A model generated the notes under the pieces. The model was not told the DNA's origin. It made no database searches and saw only the letters and a program-made list of their open reading frames with translations. Below are positions 35,690 through 41,760 of a stretch of 41,760 nucleotides of DNA, piece after piece. The translations under genes and the position numbers were made by a program. The stretch is taken from NCBI GenBank assembly GCA_018400955.1, contig JAGYLH010000018.1:1-41760 (forward strand), given 5' to 3'. Positions within the stretch are counted from its first letter, which is position 1; each line of letters begins with the position of its first letter. The DNA is from Bacteroidales bacterium (GTDB taxonomy: Bacteria; Bacteroidota; Bacteroidia; Bacteroidales; F082).

Positions 35690-36005
35690 TTAGTCGAAAG
35701 GAAATAGGAGATGGGCGTGGATAGAACTATTAAAAATGAATGAATTCAAAGGGAAATATAACTTATTGTCTTGTTTATAGGAAATGGTGTTTTCTGATTT
35801 TAAAATTGAGAATATTGATACAATTGAAGATTTTTTAAAAAAGCAAATCAAGATGTCTTGAGAGGAAAAAGAATGCTGTAATTGTGACAAACCCCAATGA
35901 ATCTGTAATTGCAATGATGTTTTTGAGAATAAAATGCAAATTGAAATAAATTTTAAAGTTAAAACGTTTTCATCATTAAATGCAGCTATCAAATTTCTTA
36001 TTTAA
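35690..36005 (+). pseudogene. Degenerate SpoIIAA/STAS-like small protein
   Basis: Plus-strand pieces in changing frames read MNEFKGKYNLLSCL, MVFSDFKIENIDTIEDFLKK-QIKM, NAVIVTNPNESVIAMMF, then KMQIEINFKVKTFSSLNAAI-KFLI and a stop at 36005. The order of a helix, the V-I-V-T-N-P-x-E segment and an end F-K-V-K-x-F-S-S-x-x-A-A-I-x-F-L is what small SpoIIAA/SEC14-like Bacteroidota proteins show. Four or more frame changes within 300 bp argue for a dead gene, though indel errors are possible. No function can be assumed. Confidence 0.5.
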
Positions 36006-36371
36006 TATATTGTTGGCAAAGGAATTACGTTGCACAACACGAAATAAGAAGCATAGGGCAGAAAGTGCTAAAATTTTGAATACATTTGACAAACACCCTC
36101 TGGCGCGAATTTGGTAAATCCGTTGTGTGCAAGAATTTGCTACCATAAGCAAGAATGCCTTCTTTTATCCTCCTATATCTCAACATTTTGAATAACTGTA
36201 ATTTGGCGTGCCCTGCGGGTCGGCTTTCCGCTCATCTTTTTGCTCCCAAGCTGCCAACCTGATAAAAAGGATAACTGATGGCTGAGCGGGAGCCGAAGCC
36301 TGGTAGCTGAGCGTGGTCCCTGAGCTGGTTTGTGCTAACCGTCGCAGCCATTCAGGCATTGACAAACTGAC
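36006..36371. other. Intergenic region, no gene seen
   Basis: Mixed AT-rich and GC-rich sequence. The part 36280-36330 (GGGAGCCGAAGCC-like) resembles debris near 15840. Short minus-strand frames lack any recognisable feature. Confidence 0.5.
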
Positions 36372-36574
36372 ACGTCCTGAAAAAAGTTGGCAGTTATTTC
36401 AATTGTAAAAACTACTTCATCTCATAGCCCTCCGCCAACTGGCGGATCTGGGGGCTAAAGCACTGTAAAACAGATGTCTCGTCTTGAAAAAAGTTGACAG
36501 TTTTTCCAATTGTAAAAACCACTTCGTCTCGTAGCCCCCCTTCGGGGGGATGGGGGGCTAAAGCACTGTAAAAC
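36372..36574 (+). repeat. Dispersed intergenic repeat, tandem copies 2 and 3
   Basis: Copy 2 (36372-36471) begins ACGTCCTGAAAAAAGTTGGC and copy 3 (about 36478-36574) TCGTCTTGAAAAAAGTTGAC; both continue with CAATTGTAAAAAC-CACTTC, a hairpin (CTCCGCCAACTGGCGGA in copy 2, CCCCCCTTCGGGGGG in copy 3) and end GGGGGCTAAAGCACTGTAAA-AC. They match 24749-24834. The hairpin differs between copies while the flanks are conserved, so the structure is what is kept. Confidence 0.82.
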
Positions 36575-37637
36575 AATACCCAATTGCATAATCTTCGGCA
36601 GGTTCTCACTTTCAATCACCTCCCTCCTTTTCTTCATCTGACACCTGAACCTCTGCTGCCCAGCATACTACCTGTAAGACATACTTCCATTAACTAAGCA
36701 TAACAAAACCCACGCCTGCATTGCGTTGCTTATTGTACCGCAGCAAGTTTTTCCGCAGCCTAATTTGTCTGGTTTGCAAAGGTTCTTCTGTTTATCAGGG
36801 TGGTATTCGCTTCGAATGGTAGTAAACCTCTCAATTTGGCAACGAGTCCCGGTTCGGGTGTGTCTACGTTGCTGCCGGGCTTGGCAAACCTGAAATCAAC
36901 TTCATTGGCTGTGCCTTGCAGCAGGTTCACCGCCATCTCTTGCTGCCGTCCAGGCCAGAGGGTACCGGCTGCCATACCTGCTTAATTTTGCGCCATGCTG
37001 CTCATTCCAACTTCGAAAGGAACAGCAATAATAAATAGGTTACGTACTTCATCATAATTTAATTTGCATATTACTATGAAAACGAACTGTTTTTGTCCCT
37101 AACACGCCAACACATTAAACGCTAACAATCTAACATTCAACCACTCCACCACTCCATCACTCCACCCCTCCACGCTCTGCCCTCTGCGCTCTGCCCTCTG
37201 CGCCCTGCATCCCCACAGGTCTGAATCAGACAAAAGTAAATGCACACCACAACAACCCCCGTCGCAGAATTATTTATTTTCTCTTTTTTGCTTTTCTATG
37301 CCCTGCACGACACAAGTTGTCGCAACTCCTTTTTATGTTTGTACGATTCTTTTTTTTCTATATTTGGAGGGTGTATTTTATGCATAATAATAACCGATTA
37401 AAACACAACCAAACATAGCCGGACAGCATCTATAAGTCCTTGGTTAAAAGAGGTTGAAATTCCACTGTGCAATAAGTAATCATGTCAGAAACCAAGCCAT
37501 ACCGCAACACCAAGATAACAGCTAAACATAGCGCTTATATGGTTTTTTTTGCAGCAATAAGAACCAGCCATCTGACAAAGCTTCGTAAAAGTGTCAAATT
37601 CCCCCGGTTATTCCAATTATGATTTTAATTATTTATC
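36575..37637. other. Long gene-poor stretch before the defence island
   Basis: A minus-strand frame at 36760-36975 (MAAGTLWPGRQQEMAVNLLQ, TPEPGLVAKLRGLLPFEANT) has protein-like composition but no known family; just upstream FEVGMSSMAQN lies in a nearby frame, so it may be a remnant. Positions 37135-37215 are a low-complexity run of CCACTCCA and CTCTGCCCTCTGCGC units. A 43-codon plus-strand frame from 37482 (MSETKPYRNTKITAKHSAYM) is unsupported. Confidence 0.45.
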
Positions 37638-37655
37638 TTATATTTTGAGATATAA
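37638..37655. promoter_or_regulatory. Perfect inverted repeat, probable operator of the XRE regulator
   Basis: TTATAT-TTTGAG-ATATAA, a perfect 6-6-6 palindrome 33 bp before the ATG at 37688. A -7-like TACTTTAG follows at 37658. It is well placed for self-repression by the XRE protein, as in controller proteins of restriction-modification systems. Confidence 0.55.
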
Positions 37656-37687
37656 ATGTACTTTAGCAAGCTATAATTAAAACGGAC

Positions 37688-37888
37688 ATGAATCGCATCA
37701 AAGAAGTACTCGAAGAAAAAGGAATCAAACAAACCTGGTTGGCTGAAAAACTTGGTAAGAGTTACAATATGGTAAACTCCTACGTGCAAAACAGGCAACA
37801 GCCAAGATTGGAAGTGCTGAACGAAATAGCAGCGATTCTTAATATTGATGTAAGAGAATTAATAACGCCAACAAAAAAACATGACTAA
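37688..37888 (+). CDS. XRE-family helix-turn-helix regulator (controller of hsdM)
   Basis: A 66-residue protein: MNRIKEVLEEKGIKQTWLAE, KLGKSYNMVNSYVQNRQQPR, LEVLNEIAAILNIDVRELIT. This is a complete HTH_3 domain (helix 2 KQTWLAEKLG, recognition helix SYNMVNSYVQNRQ). The frame overlaps the start of hsdM by 8 bp, so the two are translationally coupled. It probably acts as controller protein for the methylase gene and itself through the palindrome at 37638-37655. The plus-strand direction and AT-rich surroundings contrast with the block to the left. Confidence 0.9.
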   Translation: MNRIKEVLEEKGIKQTWLAEKLGKSYNMVNSYVQNRQQPRLEVLNEIAAILNIDVRELITPTKKHD

Positions 37889-39361
37889 AGGCAAACTCTC
37901 ACTCTCCCAACTTGAACAATACCTGTCCAAGGCTGCATGGATACTCAAAGGCCCTGTGGATGCCTCGGATTTTAAAGTGTATATCTTCCCACTGCTTTTC
38001 TTCAAAAGAATCTCGGATGTGTATGACGAGGAATACCAAAATGCATTGAAGGAATCAGAGGGAGATATCGAGTATGCATCGCTGCCTGAGTTTCACCGCT
38101 TCCTGCTGCCGGAAGGCTGCCACTGGAAAGATGTAAGGGAAACCGCCACCAATGTGGGACTTGCTATCGAACAAGCTTTGCGCGGAATTGAGCAAGCCAA
38201 CCAGCAATTCCTCTACGGTATTTTTGGAGATGCGCAATGGAGCAATAAGAACAAGCTTTCCGACCGATTGCTTATTGATCTTATTGAACACTTCTCTCAA
38301 TACAATCTTTCCAACAGCAATGTGGGTTCTGACTTATTGGGCCAGTCATACGAATACCTGATCAAGCACTTTGCTGACCTCACCAACAAGAAAGCAGGTG
38401 AATTCTACACCCCTCGTTCGGTAGTCCATTTACTCGGATTGATATTAGACCCGCACGAAGGCGAAACGATTTATGATCCTGCCTGTGGTACAGGTGGTAT
38501 GCTTTTAGAATGTGTGGATCACCTTAAAAACAATAACGAAGACTATCGCACGCTCAAACTCTACGGGCAGGAAAAAAACCTGACCTCCAGCTCCATTGCC
38601 CGGATGAACATGTTTCTCCATGGTATTGAGGATTTTCAAATCTTTAGAGGTGACACCCTACGCAACCCTGCCTTCTTTGAAGCCGATGGCTTGAAAACCT
38701 TTGATTGCGTGATTGCCAATCCACCCTTCTCACTTAAAGAATGGGGAGCTGAAAATTGGGCCAACGATCCTTATGGAAGAAACATTGCAGGAGTGCCCCC
38801 ACAAGGCAATGGCGACATGGCCTGGGTGCAGCACATGATCAAATCGATGAACAGCACCGGCCGAATGACAGTGGTTCTGCCGCATGGAGCATTGTTCAGA
38901 AAAGGTGCTGAAGGTCGCATCCGCGAAGCGCTGATTAAGCAGGATATGCTGGAAGCGGTGATTGGATTAGGCCCCAATATCTTCTATGGTACGCAGCTGG
39001 CAGCTTGTGTCATGGTGTTCAAACAAAACAAAGAAGCGGACAAAAAAGGCAAAGTCCTTTTTATTGATGCTTCCGATCAGGTGAGGGTGGGCAGAGCACA
39101 AACTACCTGGAACCTGAGCATGTCATCCAGATTTTCCACTGGTACAAAGCCTTCGCCGATGTGGAGAATTTTGTAAAAGTGGCTTCTCTTGATGATCTGA
39201 AAGAGAATGACTTCAACCTGAACATTCCGCTTTATGTGGAGAAGATTATAGAAGACAACTTACCCAGTGTGGAAGAGGCCCTTGCAGATTTAAAAACCGC
39301 CTGGGACAAGAGTCTTCAAGCGGAGGAAAAATTCAAGTCAATTTTGAAAAATTATATCTAA
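37881..39361 (+). CDS. hsdM: Type I restriction-modification N6-adenine methylase subunit M, one frameshift
   Basis: About 493 residues. The N-terminal HsdM domain (QLEQYLSKAAWILKGPVDAS, YIFPLLFFKRISDVYDEEY) is followed by the AdoMet motif DPACGTGG at residues 199-206 and the catalytic NPPF at 280-283; GEFYTPRSVV lies before the motif as in all HsdM proteins. The first frame stops at 39176, but the true end continues in the next frame from about 39100 (NYLEPEHVIQIFHWYKAFAD, VENFVKVASLDDLKENDFNL) to 39361. Restoring one A in the AAA run at 39100-39102 joins the two. No hsdS or hsdR follows; the next genes are hipBST. Confidence 0.9.
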
Positions 39362-39392
39362 CTGCATATAGATGTACTGAAAAAATCTTTTT

Positions 39393-39450
39393 TATATGCA
39401 AGCACATATAATTAAATGAAATCAATTACTTTTGTATGCAAATACATATA
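39393..39450 (+). promoter_or_regulatory. hipBST promoter with two HipB operators
   Basis: Two palindromes with the same form lie 40 bp apart: TATATG-CAAGCA-CATATA at 39393-39410 and TGTATG-CAAATA-CATATA at 39433-39450. A perfect -7 box TACTTTTG at 39427-39434 touches the second. The second operator ends 2 bp before the hipB ATG. This implies self-repression by HipB. Confidence 0.75.
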
Positions 39451-39452
39451 AC

Positions 39453-39668
39453 ATGAGTGAATTATCAGACTTTGTGAAAACCAAAAGAAAGCAACTAGAC
39501 CTAACACAGGAAGAATTTGCTGAAAAGGCCGGGGTTGCACTTACGGTTATTCGAAAGATCGAACAAGGCAAAGAAAACCTTAGTATGTCAAAGGTCAATC
39601 AGGTGCTACACATGTTTGGCCATGTTTTAGGTCCAATAAATGAGAACGATGCGACAAGGAATAGTTAA
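39453..39668 (+). CDS. hipB: HipB-like antitoxin, XRE DNA-binding protein
   Basis: A 71-residue protein from ATG at 39453: MSELSDFVKTKRKQLDLTQE, EFAEKAGVALTVIRKIEQGK, ENLSMSKVNQVLHMFGHVLG. HTH_3 domain with recognition helix ALTVIRKIEQG, ending in the H-M-F-G-H-x-L-G-P segment typical of HipB-like proteins beside split HipA genes. An ATG at 39432 is in frame but lies within the operator, so it is rejected. The gene overlaps hipS by 20 bp. In HipBST, HipB boosts HipS and represses the operon. Confidence 0.88.
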   Translation: MSELSDFVKTKRKQLDLTQEEFAEKAGVALTVIRKIEQGKENLSMSKVNQVLHMFGHVLGPINENDATRNS

Positions 39669-39984
39669 ATACAACAACATACAGGCCGGTCTTCTAACTG
39701 AAGAGGATAATGGAGAATATCTCTTTGTATATGACGAAATATATGCACAAAACTACCCAAACCAATTCGTCACCTTTCAAATGCCAGTATCAACAAGACC
39801 ATACAGAAGTAAAAGACTGTTCCCGTTTTTTGATGGACTAATTCCTGAAGGTTGGCTGTTGAATATAGCCGCTGAAAGCTGGAAAATTAACAAGAATGAC
39901 CGCATGGGTCTTCTGCTTGCCTGTTGTCAAAATGCTATTGGTGCAGTAAGTGTTCACCCTGTAAATCCTGAAACAGATGTCTAA
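39649..39984 (+). CDS. hipS: HipS-like protein: stand-alone HipA N-terminal subdomain (antitoxin)
   Basis: A 111-residue protein from ATG at 39649: MRQGIVKYNNIQAGLLTEED, FVTFQMPVSTRPYRSKRLFP, FFDGLIPEGWLLNIAAESWK, RMGLLLACCQNAIGAVSVHP. It matches the N-terminal subdomain 1 of HipA (couple_hipA), including LFPFFDGLIPEGWLL and D-x-x-x-L-L-A-x-x-x-x-x-x-I-G-A-V. In E. coli O127 the analogous HipS neutralises the kinase HipT. It overlaps hipB by 20 bp and hipT by 8 bp, so all three are coupled. Confidence 0.87.
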   Translation: MRQGIVKYNNIQAGLLTEEDNGEYLFVYDEIYAQNYPNQFVTFQMPVSTRPYRSKRLFPFFDGLIPEGWLLNIAAESWKINKNDRMGLLLACCQNAIGAVSVHPVNPETDV

Positions 39985-40933
39985 ATGCCTATACTGTTAT
40001 AAGGAGTTGGATGAAAATCAGGTGGACTACCACCCAAAGTGTATCATAGCATTCTATGGAACAAAACATCCTCCGATTTTGCCCTATCGGTTATCGGAGA
40101 TGGAAAAACTGGCGAAAGAGGCCGCAGAGCTATCCATTGCTGTTCCGGGTGTTCAGCCAAAATTGTCTTTAGGGTGGATCAAAACAGCACTGGAAAATGG
40201 CCATCAGGGGCGATTGATCATTATGGATGCTTTAGAAGGGAACTATATCTTGAAACCACAAAATGCTGATTATCCGCAGATGCCCGAAAACGAGCACCTC
40301 TCCATGAAACTGGCCGAATTGTTCAAAATAGACATTGTGCCCGTAAATATGATTCGCTTGCAATCGGGGGAACTTTGTTTCATTACCAAACGCATTGATC
40401 GTAACTCAGATGGATCCAAAAACCACATGATTGATTTTCTGCAAATTTTGGAGCTGGCAGATAAGTACATGGGCACCATGGAAACGCTGGGGAAAACCAT
40501 TGGCGACTTATCATCAAACACCTTATTGGACAAGCTTCGTTTTTTTGAATCAACAGTATTCAATTATATCATCGGGAACAACGATATGCACCTAAAAAAC
40601 TATTCGATGTTCTTATCGGAAATGGGTTGGGTGCTTTCGCCTTTCTACGACTTGTTGAATGTGAAAATAATCTTACCAAAAGACAAGGAGGATACAGCCT
40701 TGATGCTGGGTGGTAAAAAGGAAAACTTCAACAAAGGGTATTTCGACCGTTTGGGGGCTGTATTAAAATTAAATGATAAACAAATCAATGCTGTGTATAA
40801 AAGGCTGCAAAAATGGCTACCTGAAGCCACTCAATTAATAGATTGCTCTTTTCTTGATTCAGACAGGCAAGACGCTTACAAGGATTTAATTGCTGAACGT
40901 GTTAAATTATTCACCACGGATAGCGCAAATTAA
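39977..40933 (+). CDS. hipT: HipT-like Ser/Thr kinase toxin with N-terminal zinc-binding motif
   Basis: A 318-residue HipA-type kinase lacking subdomain 1. Residues 4-22 hold C-L-Y-C and H-P-K-C (C4, C7, H19, C22), a probable zinc site. The Gly-rich loop with possible autophosphorylation Ser is LSIAVPGVQPKLSL (52-65), the ATP Lys is K93 (ILKPQ), the catalytic loop is NNDMHLKNYS (201-210, D203), and the metal-binding Asp is D224 (SPFYDLLN). Such kinases phosphorylate aminoacyl-tRNA synthetases (GltX or TrpS) and stop growth. The last codons (FTTDSAN) are made by the repeat that starts the GxxExxY gene, so the C-terminus may have been changed by its insertion. Confidence 0.9.
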   Translation: MSKCLYCYKELDENQVDYHPKCIIAFYGTKHPPILPYRLSEMEKLAKEAAELSIAVPGVQPKLSLGWIKTALENGHQGRLIIMDALEGNYILKPQNADYPQMPENEHLSMKLAELFKIDIVPVNMIRLQSGELCFITKRIDRNSDGSKNHMIDFLQILELADKYMGTMETLGKTIGDLSSNTLLDKLRFFESTVFNYIIGNNDMHLKNYSMFLSEMGWVLSPFYDLLNVKIILPKDKEDTALMLGGKKENFNKGYFDRLGAVLKLNDKQINAVYKRLQKWLPEATQLIDCSFLDSDRQDAYKDLIAERVKLFTTDSAN

Positions 40934-40940
40934 CACAGAT
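40912..40940 (+). repeat. Left flanking repeat of the GxxExxY gene
   Basis: ACCACGGATAGCGCAAATTA followed by ACACAGAT. It is a direct copy of the left arm of the inverted repeat at 41321-41380 (ACCACTGATAACGCAGATTA, GCACAGATT). It overlaps the end of hipT and supplies the start codon of the GxxExxY gene (cacagATG). Confidence 0.75.
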
Positions 40941-41310
40941 GGAGCTTAACGATTTGACATATAAAATCATAGGGTGCGTTTACAAGGTACATTCCGAATT
41001 GGGGCCGGGTTTGTTGGAATCTACCTATGAAGTATGCCTGGAGCACGAATTGCTGAAAGCAGGGTTGAGTGTGGAAAGACAAAAAGTACTGCCAGTTGTC
41101 TATGATGAAATAATATTGGATGCCGGATACCGGATTGATTTATTGGTGAATAATCAAGTTATACTCGAATTGAAAGCAGTAGATGAAATGGCACCTATAC
41201 ACACTGCACAAGTAATGACATATTTAAAATTATCAGGATTAAAACTCGGACTCTTGCTCAACTTTAATGTGAAAGACATGAAACAAGGAATTAAACGAAT
41301 AATCATGTGA
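40939..41310 (+). CDS. GxxExxY-family protein, nuclease-like fold
   Basis: A 123-residue protein: MELNDLTYKIIGCVYKVHSE, LGPGLLESTYEVCLEHELLK. The name-giving motif G-x-x-E-x-x-Y is at residues 24-30 (GLLESTY). A PD-(D/E)xK-like core follows: GYRIDLLV (Asp at 67) and ILELKAVD (E77, K79). The end FNVKDMKQGIKRIIM is standard. The family is widespread in environmental Bacteroidota, often inserted between genes and bracketed by short repeats, and its activity is not established. Here it lies between hipT and a second hsdM, with matching repeats on both sides. Confidence 0.9.
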   Translation: MELNDLTYKIIGCVYKVHSELGPGLLESTYEVCLEHELLKAGLSVERQKVLPVVYDEIILDAGYRIDLLVNNQVILELKAVDEMAPIHTAQVMTYLKLSGLKLGLLLNFNVKDMKQGIKRIIM

Positions 41311-41320
41311 AAAATGATGC

Positions 41321-41380
41321 ACCACTGATAACGCAGATTAGCACAGATTAAATCTGTGAAAATCCGTGTGAATCTGTGGT
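41321..41380 (+). repeat. Right flanking inverted repeat of the GxxExxY gene
   Basis: A 60-bp imperfect palindrome: left arm ACCACTGATAACGCAGATTA then GCACAGATT, right arm AAATCTGTG then AATCTGTGGT. Arms are built of CACAGATT units. It matches the left flank at 40912-40940. Confidence 0.78.
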
Positions 41381-41393
41381 AAAAAAGAAATAT

Positions 41394-41760
41394 ATGACCC
41401 AACAACAACTCGAAAAATACCTGTGGGGTGCCGCTACCCTGTTGCGTGGCACCATTGATGCGGGCGACTACAAGCAGTATATCTTTCCGCTGCTGTTCTT
41501 CAAGCGCATTTGCGATGTGTATGACGAAGAGTTTGAAAAGGCCTTGGCGGAAAGCGATGGCGATATGGAATATGCCGCCTTTGCCGAACACCACCACTTT
41601 CAGGTGCCTGAAAATGCACATTGGAACACTGTGCGCGAAACCACCACCAATGTGGGTATGTCCTTGCAGGAAGCAATGCGGGCCATCGAAAAAGCCAACC
41701 CGGATACGCTCTACGGCATTTTTGGCGACGCAAGCTGGACCAACAAAGACCGCCTGAGTG
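41394..41760 (+). CDS. hsdM: Second type I methylase subunit M (3' partial)
   Basis: 122 codons from ATG at 41394 to the window edge: MTQQQLEKYLWGAATLLRGT, IDAGDYKQYIFPLLFFKRIC, DVYDEEFEKALAESDGDMEY, NVGMSLQEAMRAIEKANPDT. This is the N-terminal HsdM domain, clearly related to the first 125 residues of the hsdM at 37881 but strongly diverged. The AdoMet and NPPF motifs lie beyond the window. It begins 13 bp after the GxxExxY right repeat. Whether hsdS and hsdR follow cannot be seen. Confidence 0.88.
   Translation, partial: MTQQQLEKYLWGAATLLRGTIDAGDYKQYIFPLLFFKRICDVYDEEFEKALAESDGDMEYAAFAEHHHFQVPENAHWNTVRETTTNVGMSLQEAMRAIEKANPDTLYGIFGDASWTNKDRLS

Noticed and set aside
36760-36975. Minus-strand 71-codon frame
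   Set aside because: Protein-like but no family, no neighbours on its strand and a likely break upstream; kept only as a note in the intergenic entry.
37482-37613. Plus-strand frame of 43 codons before the XRE gene
   Set aside because: No conserved features and partly formed by a poly-T run.
39432-39452. Upstream ATG of hipB
   Set aside because: It lies inside the second operator and -7 box; ATG at 39453 gives the normal protein.

Overview
The window looks like a piece of a Bacteroidota chromosome, probably a marine or sediment Bacteroidia; finer placement is not possible by eye. The reasons are the outer-membrane barrel proteins of PorT type, the lack of Shine-Dalgarno sequences, -7 boxes of the TAnnTTTG kind, and many small proteins typical of this phylum (lmo0937-like, CsbD-like, YtxH-like). 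There are no rRNA or tRNA genes that I could find.

Layout. Every gene I can support between 1 and 35.1 kb is on the minus strand; from about 35.6 kb everything is on the plus strand. (1) 1-7.45 kb is a partner-switching signalling operon: an NMT1-like binding protein, a Cache-HAMP-SpoIIE phosphatase, an RsbW-like kinase, a protein with three tandem TrpX-like ligand-binding domains, and a STAS protein. (2) 7.5-15.6 kb is a second regulatory block: STAS antagonist, PrsW-like membrane protease, ECF sigma factor, a putative membrane anti-sigma partner, two paralogous membrane-anchored proteins with C-terminal decapeptide repeats, and a large HExxH/beta-propeller surface protein. (3) 16.1-19.6 kb holds an outer-membrane barrel, a glycine-zipper OmpA lipoprotein and small stress-type proteins. 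(4) 19.7-24.35 kb is an Mla lipid-transport operon (mlaE-mlaF-mlaD) followed by a BamA-like barrel. (5) 25.1-28.1 kb is an M1-type peptidase with a predicted barrel tail. (6) 28.2-35.1 kb is a dense set of small envelope and stress proteins (three YtxH-like, holin-like, cupin, lipoproteins, zinc ribbon) around an AraC-type regulator. (7) 35.1-37.7 kb is a gene-poor junction of repeats and remnants. (8) 37.7-41.76 kb is a defence island: XRE regulator, type I methylase hsdM, a three-gene HipBST toxin-antitoxin module, a GxxExxY gene bracketed by repeats, and a second hsdM running off the edge.

The main finding is a shared promoter architecture in front of seven separate transcription units in regions 3, 4 and 6. 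It consists of STGTGAWWNATGTAA, then 16 bp, then TGTAA, then 22 bp, then CANCTTTG. The two TGTAA boxes are exactly 21 bp apart and the distance to the -7 box is the same in all seven. This is the geometry of an AraC-type class II activator site, and the window encodes one plausible activator (31969-32529). If right, this defines an envelope-stress regulon that includes the Mla operon.

Caution: several stretches (about 1.9-4.0, 6.85-10.8, 13.6-15.6 and 20.6-24.2 kb) carry many frameshifts in otherwise well-conserved genes, while neighbouring genes are intact. I treat these as probable assembly or sequencing indels and give the outline of the gene, not of the fragments.
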